NCBI GenBank assembly: GCA_003497765.1
Contig: DNNY01000067.1
Location: forward strand, 1-8,713
From: Oceanospirillaceae bacterium
GTDB taxonomy: Bacteria; Pseudomonadota; Gammaproteobacteria; Pseudomonadales; Balneatricaceae
DNA length: 8,713 bases
Direction of reading: 5' to 3'
This document shows positions 1 to 6,761 of the stretch, piece by piece. The position numbers were made by a program, and so were the translations under genes. Position 1 is the stretch's first letter. Every line of letters starts with the position of its first letter. The notes beneath the pieces were generated by a model. The model had not been told where the DNA came from. It saw nothing but the letters and a program-made list of their open reading frames with translations, and ran no database searches.

Positions 1-19
1 TTGATTTCTGGTCGCTCAT
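1..19 (-). CDS. rsxG: Probable RsxG/RnfG electron transport subunit, first six codons only
   Basis: Only the 5' end lies in the window. After the rsxD stop, the minus strand has an ATG at 19-17 followed by codons for M-S-D-Q-K-S that run off the left edge. A GAGG Shine-Dalgarno-like stretch overlaps the rsxD stop region about 11 nt before the ATG. The name rests on position: in the conserved order rsxA-B-C-D-G-E, rsxG follows rsxD directly. RsxG is known in the family as a membrane-anchored subunit with covalently bound FMN facing the periplasm. Six residues cannot confirm identity, so this is inferred from synteny. Confidence 0.5.
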
Positions 20-32
20 AAGCCGGTATGCC

Positions 33-1031
33 TCAAGATTGCTGGCCGTAGGCCTTAGGTCGGGTGTATTGATCAATTAATGGCGCGGCCAAGTTCATCA
101 ATAACACAGCAAAAGCCACTGCATCAGGGTAATTACCCCAGGTACGAATAATGTAGGTCAAAATACCAATGCCTGCACCGAAAATCAGCTTGCCGTTGCG
201 GCTGGTAGCGCTACTGACTGGATCGGTGATGATAAAGAAAGCACCGAGCATGGTCGCCCCAAGAAACAAATGATCGCTGGCACTAGCATATAAATCGGGC
301 TCACCTGCACCAAACAAAAAAGCCATCACCGCCAAACCAGCCAACATGGCTACTGGCGCATGCCAGGTAAATACTTTTAGGAATAATAATGCTATGCCAC
401 CCACAAGGTAGGCAATATTTATCCACAACATGGCGGCTTTATAGGCTACTACGTCAGGGTTTGCCGCCCACATTTCACCTATAGTGGAGCCGGATAAATG
501 TTTTATCACATCCAAGGGTGTAGCTTGGGTAATAGCATCTATTTGACCTTGCTCAGTCCAAAACCACAGCCATTGATCGGCAAGGTTGAGATACTGACCT
601 GCACCCGTCCATACGGTCATACTCACAGGAAAAGAAATCAAACAAATAGCATAACCTAACATGGCTGGATTAAATGGATTATTACCCAAACCACCATAAA
701 TATGTTTGCCAAAGATAACTGCAAATAAGGTGGCGGTGGTTACTAGCCACCATGGCGACATGGGCGGTAGAGCTAAGGCTAAGAGTAGAGTAGTGACAAC
801 TACACTGCCATCTTTAAGAAAGAAACCAACTGGTCGCCGGCGCAGAATCATTACCCCAGCTTCCATTAGTAGACCCAGTAAGGTTGCCCAAATAATATTG
901 AACAAAGTGCCGTAACCAAACCAATATAGCTGTGTCAGTATACCTGGTAGGGCGGCGACAATGACCAACAGCATAATCTTTTGGCTGCGGTTACCACCAT
1001 GCAGGTGGGGTGAAGAAAAGAAGCGCATCAT
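33..1031 (-). CDS. rsxD: RsxD/RnfD, membrane subunit of the ion-translocating electron transport complex
   Basis: A 332-residue integral membrane protein, slightly shorter than E. coli RsxD (about 350). In this family it carries a covalently bound FMN and helps pass electrons through the membrane part of the complex. The S/T-x-A-T flavinylation motif is visible as TQATPLD, with Thr171 the expected FMN attachment site. Other family blocks are IYGGLGNNPFNPAMLGY (about 111-127), GATMLGAFFIITDPVSSATS in the C-terminal half, and GNYPDAVAFAVLLMN near the end. Many hydrophobic segments are evident. It starts with two consecutive ATG codons; the first overlaps the rsxC stop by one base (TAATG), and a GAGGA Shine-Dalgarno lies about 9 nt upstream, so translation is probably coupled to rsxC. 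The protein is very close to the RsxD family and I see no damage. NqrB is the related subunit of the Na+-NQR complex, but the RsxABC neighbours decide the name. Confidence 0.95.
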   Translation of the reverse strand: MMRFFSSPHLHGGNRSQKIMLLVIVAALPGILTQLYWFGYGTLFNIIWATLLGLLMEAGVMILRRRPVGFFLKDGSVVVTTLLLALALPPMSPWWLVTTATLFAVIFGKHIYGGLGNNPFNPAMLGYAICLISFPVSMTVWTGAGQYLNLADQWLWFWTEQGQIDAITQATPLDVIKHLSGSTIGEMWAANPDVVAYKAAMLWINIAYLVGGIALLFLKVFTWHAPVAMLAGLAVMAFLFGAGEPDLYASASDHLFLGATMLGAFFIITDPVSSATSRNGKLIFGAGIGILTYIIRTWGNYPDAVAFAVLLMNLAAPLIDQYTRPKAYGQQS

Positions 1032-2995
1032 TAGCTTGATTCCTCAGTGGGGTTTTTGAGGCTCTGCAAATGACTTTCAGCCTGTTGGAGATCTTTTTGT
1101 GCTGCGTCCAAAGTTTGTTGATATTCCATGTGTACAGCCTCGGTAGCATCATCTTCTGGTGCTAATTTGGTTAGTTTGCGTACCTTGGCATTGGCTTTTG
1201 CCCATTCGACTTGAGCGGCTTTAATGGCTTCTGGATCAACACCTAATTGGCTTTCAAACTTGGCCAGAGCCTCAGCGGCTGCTGCCGAGCGTTGCGTTAA
1301 CTCGTTTACGGTTACCTGCAGTTTATCTGTATCTGGGTGATCAGTGGCGGCCGCATCGGCAAAGGCTTTCTGCGCTTTTTTTAATTTAGTCCGCGCGATA
1401 GCTGCTGCGGTTTTTAGCTCTTTATGACTAGGTTCAGCTGCTGGTTCAGGGTTACTATCTGTTGCTTGAGCTTTAGCAGCTTGTTGTTTTGCTGCCACAC
1501 GGGCTTTAGCCGCTGCAATAGGATCATCGCCGTTGGCTTGATTAGCACGTTTAGCTGCTTGTGCCGCTGCTGCCGCGGCAGCCCGAGCTTTACGACGCTC
1601 TTCTTTCGCATTCTGTTCATCAATAAGCCGCTGTTCTCGCGCTTCAAAGCGTAATTTTGCGTGCTCTGCTTGTTTGGCCTCTTGGGCTTTGTGACGAATA
1701 ACACCTTTAGCATAGCGGTAATGCTGCACCAAGGGTATTTGACTAGGACAAACGTAGGCGCAAGCACCACACTCGATACAATCCATCAAATTATATTGTT
1801 CGATCTTCTCAAAGGCATCGGATTTAGCCAGCCAATATAGTTCTTGCGGTAATAATTGTGCAGGGCAGACCACTTCACATTGGCCGCAACGGATACAGGC
1901 CATGGCAGCATCAGCTGCAGGAAATTCATCGACACCCGGAACTAATAGACAGTTACTGGTTTTTACCAATGGCACCTGTATGCTGGGGAGTTGGAAACCC
2001 ATCATAGGGCCACCTAATACCACCTTATTAGCACTGGCATCCATTTCACAATGGTTCAGAATAAAATCAACTTTAGTACCCACCAAAATGCGGTAGTTGC
2101 CGGGTTTGTTTACCCCTTTGCCAGTCACAGTAGTAATACGATCAATACTTGGGCGGCCCAGATAAACAGCATCATGGATGGCATTTACAGTGGCCACATT
2201 GACACACAGAATACCCAAATCAGCGGGAATGCCACCTTTAGGTACCTGTTTACCAGTAAGATTCTGAATTAGTTGTTTTTCCCCACCAGATGGATATTTA
2301 GTAGGAATAACGACTACTTCAATGGCAGCATCATCTGCAGTAGCTGCTTGCATGGTGGCAATAGCTTTTGGCTTATTGTCTTCGATAGCAATAATGCATT
2401 TAACTTGGCCTAGCAAACGCATCAGTAAGCGTGTGCCTTTGACAATACCATCGCTGTCCACCTGCATAATCGTGTCATCAGCTGAGATATATGGTTCGCA
2501 CTCAACACCATTAAGTAATAAGGTGTGTATGGTTTTGTCCGTAGCTAGTTTGGCGTTGCTTGGAAAGCCAGCACCGCCCATACCAATAATACCGGCTGCA
2601 TAAATACGTTGGCGTACCTCGTCATCACTTAGTTGTTCTGGGTTGGCCGGAGTAATATCAGCATGCCAAGTATCTTTGCCATCTGCATGCAAAGTAATAC
2701 AAGTTTCCTTTAGGCCAGAGGCATGTGCTACTTGTTGGTCACTGACATCAGCAATCACGCCTGAAGTAGGGGCATGTAGATCGGCACTGCGGGAGCCAAT
2801 CGCTTTGGCTATTAGTTGTCCTTTGCTGACTTGATCGCCCTTTTTTACCACCGCTTCTGATGGCGCGCCGATATGTTGCCCTAAAGGAATAATAAGCTCT
2901 TCAGGTAGAGGTAAAGTTATTAACTGACCTGGGTTGGAAAGTTCTTTGTTTTCTGGGGGGTGAATACCACCGGGAAAGTTATATAGTTGGATCAT
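1031..2995 (-). CDS. rsxC: RsxC/RnfC, NADH-binding FMN and iron-sulfur subunit
   Basis: A 654-residue peripheral subunit that, in the known complexes, oxidises or reduces NAD(H) through FMN and two 4Fe-4S clusters. The nucleotide loop [12 protein letters not shown] is at about 138-149 and the flavin-site block [12 protein letters not shown] at 162-173. Two ferredoxin-type clusters are complete: Cys367, 370, 373, 377 and Cys406, 409, 412, 416. The N-terminal region, with HAPTSG near 74-79, is a lipoyl-like barrel typical of RnfC. From about residue 435 the chain becomes a charged, Ala/Lys/Gln/Glu-rich tail of roughly 220 residues, including a run of seven alanines near 472-478. Its pattern suggests helix or coiled coil; such tails vary in length among gammaproteobacterial RsxC proteins. 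The ATG overlaps the rsxB stop in an ATGA (2992-2995), a classic coupled junction. Confidence 0.96.
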   Translation of the reverse strand: MIQLYNFPGGIHPPENKELSNPGQLITLPLPEELIIPLGQHIGAPSEAVVKKGDQVSKGQLIAKAIGSRSADLHAPTSGVIADVSDQQVAHASGLKETCITLHADGKDTWHADITPANPEQLSDDEVRQRIYAAGIIGMGGAGFPSNAKLATDKTIHTLLLNGVECEPYISADDTIMQVDSDGIVKGTRLLMRLLGQVKCIIAIEDNKPKAIATMQAATADDAAIEVVVIPTKYPSGGEKQLIQNLTGKQVPKGGIPADLGILCVNVATVNAIHDAVYLGRPSIDRITTVTGKGVNKPGNYRILVGTKVDFILNHCEMDASANKVVLGGPMMGFQLPSIQVPLVKTSNCLLVPGVDEFPAADAAMACIRCGQCEVVCPAQLLPQELYWLAKSDAFEKIEQYNLMDCIECGACAYVCPSQIPLVQHYRYAKGVIRHKAQEAKQAEHAKLRFEAREQRLIDEQNAKEERRKARAAAAAAAQAAKRANQANGDDPIAAAKARVAAKQQAAKAQATDSNPEPAAEPSHKELKTAAAIARTKLKKAQKAFADAAATDHPDTDKLQVTVNELTQRSAAAAEALAKFESQLGVDPEAIKAAQVEWAKANAKVRKLTKLAPEDDATEAVHMEYQQTLDAAQKDLQQAESHLQSLKNPTEESS

Positions 2996-3588
2996 GCTGC
3001 ATCCTCCCCAGTCGCAGTTAAGTTGGGTTGGCGATCAGTAGCAATCAGATTGTCTGGCTTATGCCAGTGCCAAGACTGCTTGGTGACTTCAATTGGCAGC
3101 ATATCAATACAATCAACAGGGCAAGGCTCGACACACAGGTCACAACCGGTACATTCATCAACAATAACAGTGTGCATTAATTTTGCGGCACCAAGAATGG
3201 CATCCACAGGGCATGCTTGAATGCACTTAGTACAGCCAATACATTCATCTTCGCGAATATAAGCGATCTTGCGAATACTATCGACACCAGCCTCGGCATC
3301 AAGTGGCAAGACCTCCACATCAAGTAAATCAGCCAAGGCTTTGATGGTGGCTTCACCACCGGGAGGGCAGCGGTTGATGGGGTCAGTCTGATTGGCTATG
3401 GCTTCGGCATAAGGTTTACAGCCGGGATGGCCACATTGGCCGCATTGGGTTTGGGGCAGCAGCTCGTTAATTTGGTCAACAATAGGATTGCCTTCCACTT
3501 TAAAGCGTTTTGCCGCATAACCCAGAATGGCGCCAAAAATAAGCGCCATAACCGTTAAGGAAAGAATGGCATAGATAAGAATACTCAT
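2992..3588 (-). CDS. rsxB: RsxB/RnfB, membrane-anchored iron-sulfur subunit
   Basis: 198 residues, near the 192 of E. coli RsxB. An N-terminal hydrophobic helix (about 3-25) anchors it to the inner membrane. It is followed by a Fis-type four-cysteine domain (Cys49, 52, 57, 74, with CGQCGHPGC visible) and two ferredoxin-type 4Fe-4S motifs (Cys116, 119, 122, 126 and Cys146, 149, 152, 156). All twelve ligands are present, so up to three 4Fe-4S clusters are expected. In the family it is the likely contact for ferredoxin or another soluble carrier. The tail after about residue 165 ([10 protein letters not shown] onward) is polar and less conserved. The ATG is one base past the rsxA stop and the stop overlaps rsxC by four bases, so it sits in the middle of a tightly coupled operon. 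Confidence 0.96.
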   Translation of the reverse strand: MSILIYAILSLTVMALIFGAILGYAAKRFKVEGNPIVDQINELLPQTQCGQCGHPGCKPYAEAIANQTDPINRCPPGGEATIKALADLLDVEVLPLDAEAGVDSIRKIAYIREDECIGCTKCIQACPVDAILGAAKLMHTVIVDECTGCDLCVEPCPVDCIDMLPIEVTKQSWHWHKPDNLIATDRQPNLTATGEDAA

Positions 3589-3589
3589 A

Positions 3590-4171
3590 TCAGATGCTCA
3601 CCAAGCCAGTAAAGCCCATAAAGGCTAATGACATAATACCAGCGCTAATCATAGCAATCGCAGGCCCTTGGAAAGGCTTTGGTACGTCGGCTAAGTTGAT
3701 CCGTTCGCGCATGGCGGCAAACAGCACTAGTACCAGGGAAAAGCCAATGGCTGCACCCATGCCATACAGCAAGGATTCGACAAAGCCATTGGATTTATTA
3801 ATATTAAGTAGGGCAACACCTAGTACCGCACAGTTAGTGGTAATCAATGGCAGGAAGATACCTAAAACTTTATGCAGCATGGGGCTGGTTTTGTGTACCA
3901 ACATTTCAGTAAATTGCACCACAAATGCAATCACTAGAATAAAGCTTATGGTGCGCAGGAATTCCAGACCGAGAGGTTGTAAGACAAAGGTGTAGGTAAG
4001 ATAACTACACAGAGACGCGAGAGTAAGTACAAAAGTCGTCGCCAGAGACATACCCATAGCGGTATCCAATTTAGAGGAAACCCCCATAAATGGGCACAAG
4101 CCAAGGAATTGCACTAGCACAAAGTTATTTACTAGAACGGTGCTAACCAAAATGAGTATATATTCGGCCAC
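3590..4171 (-). CDS. rsxA: RsxA/RnfA, membrane subunit of the electron transport complex, GTG start
   Basis: 193 residues, the same length as E. coli RsxA, with about six transmembrane helices. Conserved blocks are [16 protein letters not shown] (about 15-30) and [23 protein letters not shown] (about 103-125, given here only as its landmark). Cys26 and Cys114 in these blocks are the pair that, in the related RnfA/RnfE and NqrD/NqrE subunits, hold an iron-sulfur cluster within the membrane. It is the first gene of the operon. No ATG fits; the start is GTG at 4171-4169, supported by an AGGAAG Shine-Dalgarno (4177-4182) with a 5-nt spacer and by alignment of residues 1-10 with other RsxA proteins. 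NqrE is a paralogue, but the rsxBCD neighbours settle the call. Confidence 0.96.
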   Translation of the reverse strand: MAEYILILVSTVLVNNFVLVQFLGLCPFMGVSSKLDTAMGMSLATTFVLTLASLCSYLTYTFVLQPLGLEFLRTISFILVIAFVVQFTEMLVHKTSPMLHKVLGIFLPLITTNCAVLGVALLNINKSNGFVESLLYGMGAAIGFSLVLVLFAAMRERINLADVPKPFQGPAIAMISAGIMSLAFMGFTGLVSI

Positions 4172-4176
4172 TGATG

Positions 4177-4182
4177 CTTCCT
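4177..4182 (-). promoter_or_regulatory. Ribosome binding site fixing the GTG start of rsxA
   Basis: On the minus strand the sequence AGGAAG ends 5 nt before the GTG at 4171. It is a strong Shine-Dalgarno match in the right place, and there is no in-frame ATG nearby, so it decides the start of rsxA. Confidence 0.75.
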
Positions 4183-4344
4183 GTGCGTAAGTAATAACTG
4201 AAAATTAACAACGGGGAGTATTGTAACTTAGTAAAGATCCAGCACCTAGGGTGTCGGTATCCAAATACGGCTGTTGCAACCCGTGTTGCTATACGATTTC
4301 ACAAATATCTACCAAAACGGTCATCGTGACTATTTACGCGCCAC

Positions 4345-4350
4345 ATTATA
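4345..4350 (-). promoter_or_regulatory. Candidate -10 hexamer for the rsx operon
   Basis: The minus strand has a perfect TATAAT here, which would start transcription near 4338 and give a leader of roughly 165 nt before rsxA. The hexamer 17 bp upstream (AAGCAG) is a poor -35 match, so use of this site would need an activator, or it is a chance match in AT-rich DNA. A second, weaker -10-like TACAAT lies on the same strand at 4220-4225, also without a good -35. Confidence 0.3.
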
Positions 4351-4378
4351 CAAGATATTAAATCAATCTGCTTATTTA

Positions 4379-4495
4379 CAGCTGCTTAACCAATGGTTTA
4401 AGTTCGACAATTAAATTAAATATCGGGCTTGAGATGACAATATGGGCGCAAATTATTGTCAATTCAAGCTATGCCCGTGTTGGTTAAGTTTGCTG
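4379..4495. repeat. Wider inverted repeat enclosing the dyad
   Basis: CAGCTGCTTAACCA (4379-4392) and TGGTTAAGTTTGCTG (4481-4495) are inverted copies: CTTAACCA/TGGTTAAG match perfectly over 8 bp, and the outer CAGC/GCTG match when a one-base length difference is allowed. They enclose 88 bp that include the 15-bp dyad, though the two are not centred on the same point. No flanking target-site duplication is evident. This could be a degraded small mobile repeat, a folded RNA, or coincidence. Confidence 0.45.
4427..4469. repeat. 15-bp imperfect inverted repeat with 13-bp spacer
   Basis: The left arm GCTTGAGATGACAAT (4427-4441) and the right arm ATTGTCAATTCAAGC (4455-4469) are reverse complements at 13 of 15 positions; the two mismatches are adjacent, in the middle of the arm. 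A-T pairing of 4442 with 4454 extends the stem by one. Offset CGGGC (4424-4428) and GCCCG (4473-4477) could form a competing outer pairing. There is no T-tract after the right arm, so it is not a standard terminator. It could be an operator dyad for a dimeric regulator or an RNA hairpin in a leader. Confidence 0.75.
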
Positions 4496-4518
4496 AAGAT
4501 AATATCGCTCCATATTAT
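4490..4518 (+). promoter_or_regulatory. Candidate sigma-70 promoter for the reductase-DUF934 operon
   Basis: TTGCTG (4490-4495) and TATTAT (4513-4518) are separated by 17 bp. The -10 matches five of six consensus positions and the -35 only three, so this would be a weak or activated promoter. It would leave a leader of about 120 nt before the start at 4644. The AT richness of the spacer makes chance matches likely. Confidence 0.25.
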
Positions 4519-4632
4519 ATATATCATTATGAGATAAGCAAATTGAATAATATTATTTCTGGTTATATTGAAATAGCGTTATTATGTGTTTTTTTAAAAA
4601 GGCCAAACCCTCATTTTTCACAGTGGTTGGTT

Positions 4633-4637
4633 AGGAG
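4633..4637 (+). promoter_or_regulatory. Ribosome binding site of the sulfite reductase gene
   Basis: AGGAG ends 6 nt before the ATG at 4644. This is a strong Shine-Dalgarno with ideal spacing and supports 4644 as the start rather than upstream rare codons. Confidence 0.8.
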
Positions 4638-4643
4638 TATTGA

Positions 4644-6314
4644 ATGTACGCATACAGCGCAGTAGATCAACAGCTGGTAGACCAGCGCGTTGAGCAATTT
4701 CGTGATCAAACCCAGCGGTTTTTAAAGGGTGAAATCGCGGATGATGAATTCCGTGTGCTACGACTGATGAATGGTGTGTATATTCAACGTCATGCACCAA
4801 TGTTACGTGTGGCTGTGCCTTATGGTCAGATGACTAGTGGTCAGTTGCGTGCCCTTGCGCAAATATCTCGCACATACGATAAGGGTTATGGCCATTTTAC
4901 CACCCGCCAAAATATTCAATATAACTGGCCTCAGTTAGAGCGTATTCCCGATATTCTAGCTGATCTGGCAAAAGTGCAAATGCATGCTATCCAGACCAGT
5001 GGTTCATGTATTCGCAGTATCACCAGCGATCCCTTAGCTGGGGTTAGCGTTGATGAAATTGCTGACTCTCGTCCTTGGTGTGAGATTATCCGTCAATGGA
5101 GTAGCTTACACCCTGAGTTTGCCTACTTACCGCGTAAGTTTAAAATTGCTGTAACGGGCGCCAAAGCTGATAGGGCCGCCGTACAGGTGCACGATATTGG
5201 CTTACGTTTGGTGCATAATGATGAGGGTGAACTAGGTTTTGAAGTGCTTGTGGGCGGCGGTTTAGGCCGTACCCCTATTATTGGTCAGGTGGTGCGTAAG
5301 TTCCTACCTACCCAGCACTTATTATCTTATCTTGAAGCCATATTGCGTATTTATAACTTGCATGGTCGTCGTGACAACAAGTACAAGGCGCGTATTAAAA
5401 TTTTGTTAAAAGCTATGGGTGTAGAAGCCTTTGCTGAGCAAGTAGAGGCGGAATGGCAACATATTAAAGATAGTGAGCTATTGTTGCCTGCAGCAGAGAT
5501 TGAACGTGTCAGCCAGCATTTTGGCAAACCTGATTATTTGCCAGCTAGCGAAGCGAGTAATGATAAAATTGTTGCGGTAGTAGACGCGGACTATCAGCGT
5601 TGGCTAAAGCACAATGTGTTGCCTCACCAGCAACCAGGCTACCGTATTGTTATGGTGCCACTAAAGAATCCTTTAACACCACCTGGTGATATTAGCCATC
5701 AGCAAATGGATGGTTTGGCGGACTTAGCTGATAAGTATAGTTTTGGCAATATCCGTTCTACCCACGATCAAAATCTAGTCTTGGCTTATGTGGCTGAGAA
5801 AGACTTGTATACATTATGGCAGGGTTTGACTGACCTAAGTTTGGCGCGCGCTAATCATGGTACCTTAACGGATATGATTAACTGCCCTGGCCTAGACTAT
5901 TGTAGTTTGGCTAATGCCGAAACACTGGTGTTATCAAAGCGTATTAACGAGACTTTTGATGATCTGGATTATTTATATGATCTGGGGCCCATCGAATTGA
6001 AAATATCCGGTTGTATGAATGCTTGTGGCCATCACCATATTGGTCATATCGGTATTTTGGGTGTCGAGAAGGGTGGCAAACAGGTTTATCAATTTACCTT
6101 AGGGGGTCATGATAGTGAGCAAGCTAGTTTAGGCAAAACCCTAGGTCGCTCTATTCCACAAGATGATGTTGTGGCAACCATTGGTACCTTATTGAATACT
6201 TATTTAAGTTTGCGCCATGATATCAGTGAGTGTTTTGCTGATGTGGTTAAACGCCTTGGACTACAACCATTTAAGGATGCCGTTTATGGACCTGCTAAAA
6301 AAACCGCTGCCTAA
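4644..6314 (+). CDS. cysI: Siroheme/4Fe-4S assimilatory sulfite (or nitrite) reductase, CysI type
   Basis: 556 residues, matching the two-repeat hemoprotein fold of the family. It catalyses the six-electron reduction of sulfite to sulfide (or nitrite to ammonia) in the cytoplasm. The cluster ligands are complete: CPGLDYC (Cys414, Cys420) and CMNAC (Cys457, Cys461); Cys461 would bridge the 4Fe-4S cluster to siroheme. N-terminal half landmarks are YIQRHAPMLRVAVPYG (46-61), GHFTTRQNIQYNW (83-95) and TSGSCIRSITSDPLAG (118-133); the C-terminal half has GNIRSTHDQNLVL (368-380). This is the single-chain form typical of Pseudomonas-like bacteria, distinct from the enteric CysI that works with the flavoprotein CysJ; no cysJ is seen. 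The downstream DUF934 gene is a known partner of this form and points to sulfite rather than nitrite. Substrate cannot be proved from motifs alone. The start has a strong ribosome site. Confidence 0.88.
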   Translation: MYAYSAVDQQLVDQRVEQFRDQTQRFLKGEIADDEFRVLRLMNGVYIQRHAPMLRVAVPYGQMTSGQLRALAQISRTYDKGYGHFTTRQNIQYNWPQLERIPDILADLAKVQMHAIQTSGSCIRSITSDPLAGVSVDEIADSRPWCEIIRQWSSLHPEFAYLPRKFKIAVTGAKADRAAVQVHDIGLRLVHNDEGELGFEVLVGGGLGRTPIIGQVVRKFLPTQHLLSYLEAILRIYNLHGRRDNKYKARIKILLKAMGVEAFAEQVEAEWQHIKDSELLLPAAEIERVSQHFGKPDYLPASEASNDKIVAVVDADYQRWLKHNVLPHQQPGYRIVMVPLKNPLTPPGDISHQQMDGLADLADKYSFGNIRSTHDQNLVLAYVAEKDLYTLWQGLTDLSLARANHGTLTDMINCPGLDYCSLANAETLVLSKRINETFDDLDYLYDLGPIELKISGCMNACGHHHIGHIGILGVEKGGKQVYQFTLGGHDSEQASLGKTLGRSIPQDDVVATIGTLLNTYLSLRHDISECFADVVKRLGLQPFKDAVYGPAKKTAA

Positions 6315-6696
6315 TCAAGTTACAGACTTTACTGATTGGCTAGCTGCCGGGGCGCCTGCGGGCGAGGCCATTAAAGTCAATTCAGATGTGGATATGGGGA
6401 CGCTATTACCTATCGCCTTGGTATGTTCAGAAGTGCAGGTTGATTTTCCTATGTTTGCTGATGGCCGTGGCTTTAGTATTGCGCGGTTACTTAGACGTGA
6501 AGGGTTTACGGGTGTAATTCGTGCTGTCGGCGATGTAGCGGTAGACCGGGTATCTTATATGCAGCGCGTAGGTTTTGACGCAGTTGAACTCAAGGAAGGT
6601 GAGCAAGCTGATTTGCTGCCACAGTTAGTTAATCGTATCCAAGTGCATTACCAAAACAGCAGTGATGGTTGTGGCCCTGTCTATAAAGCTGGATAG
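6286..6696 (+). CDS. DUF934 (COG3749) protein, putative partner of sulfite reductase
   Basis: 136 residues from the preferred start. The family is conserved next to CysI-type reductases in proteobacteria and is annotated as probably involved in sulfite reduction, but its biochemical role is not established. The diagnostic region is VDFPMFADGRGFSIARLLRR (52-71), followed by RAVGDVAVDRVSYMQRVGFDAVEL (about 79-102). Trp18 and the LLPIAL segment (40-45) correspond to the less conserved N-terminal part. No signal peptide, membrane segment or obvious cofactor cysteine motif is present, so it is probably cytosolic. The ATG at 6286 has AAGGA (6273-6277) 8 nt upstream and overlaps the reductase gene by 29 nt in another frame. 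The open frame reaches back to an ATG at 6217, but those added residues lack family similarity. Overlap indicates translational coupling with the reductase. Confidence 0.85.
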   Translation: MDLLKKPLPNQVTDFTDWLAAGAPAGEAIKVNSDVDMGTLLPIALVCSEVQVDFPMFADGRGFSIARLLRREGFTGVIRAVGDVAVDRVSYMQRVGFDAVELKEGEQADLLPQLVNRIQVHYQNSSDGCGPVYKAG

Positions 6697-6714
6697 TCGT
6701 CTGGCACAACTAAT

Positions 6715-6744
6715 TTGGGGGTCTAGAGCAGCTATAGCCCCCAA
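6715..6744. terminator. GC-rich stem-loop between convergent genes, likely bidirectional terminator
   Basis: TTGGGGG (6715-6721) pairs with CCCCCAA (6738-6744). After a bulged T, CTA (6723-6725) pairs with TAG (6735-6737), leaving a 9-nt loop. It sits 18 nt after the DUF934 stop and 17 nt beyond the metG stop, which is right for a shared terminator. Neither side has a clear T-tract, so it may be a weak or Rho-assisted terminator, or mainly a 3'-end stabiliser. Confidence 0.55.
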
Positions 6745-6761
6745 TAATACCTAACATGTAA

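Larger units (their letters stand above)
4172..4643. other. 472-bp divergent intergenic region between rsxA and the sulfite reductase gene
   Basis: This AT-rich spacer must hold the promoters of two divergent operons, rsxABCDG to the left and the reductase-DUF934 pair to the right. No convincing coding sequence is present; open frames here are short, start at rare codons and have no ribosome site. It is long for a simple double promoter. From left to right it contains an 8-bp palindrome GTTGCAAC (4273-4280) followed by another GTTGC at 4285, a minus-strand TATAAT (4345-4350), a cluster of nested inverted repeats (4379-4495), a plus-strand promoter-like pair (4490-4518), and a T7A5 tract at 4589-4600 ahead of the reductase ribosome site. 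Confidence 0.85.

Noticed and set aside
706..915. Open frames opposite or within rsxD, rsxC, rsxB, rsxA and metG
   Set aside because: They are shadows of strong coding genes, with unlikely compositions and no ribosome sites or family motifs.
4353..4366. FNR-like site near the candidate rsx -10
   Set aside because: Only one half-site (ATCAA at 4362-4366) fits; the partner half does not match TTGAT.
4562..4582. CysB-like site formed by GTTAT at 4562-4566 and 4578-4582
   Set aside because: Two short direct repeats in AT-rich DNA; spacing and orientation do not clearly match the known CysB half-site layout, so a call is not supportable.
4456..4665. 69-codon plus-strand open frame in the spacer
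   Set aside because: It begins at TTG inside the right arm of the inverted repeat, has no ribosome site, no recognisable domain and overlaps the well-supported start of the reductase.
6217..6285. Upstream ATG extension of the DUF934 gene
   Set aside because: The extra 23 residues are encoded wholly within the reductase gene, have no family similarity, and the ATG at 6286 has a better-placed ribosome site.
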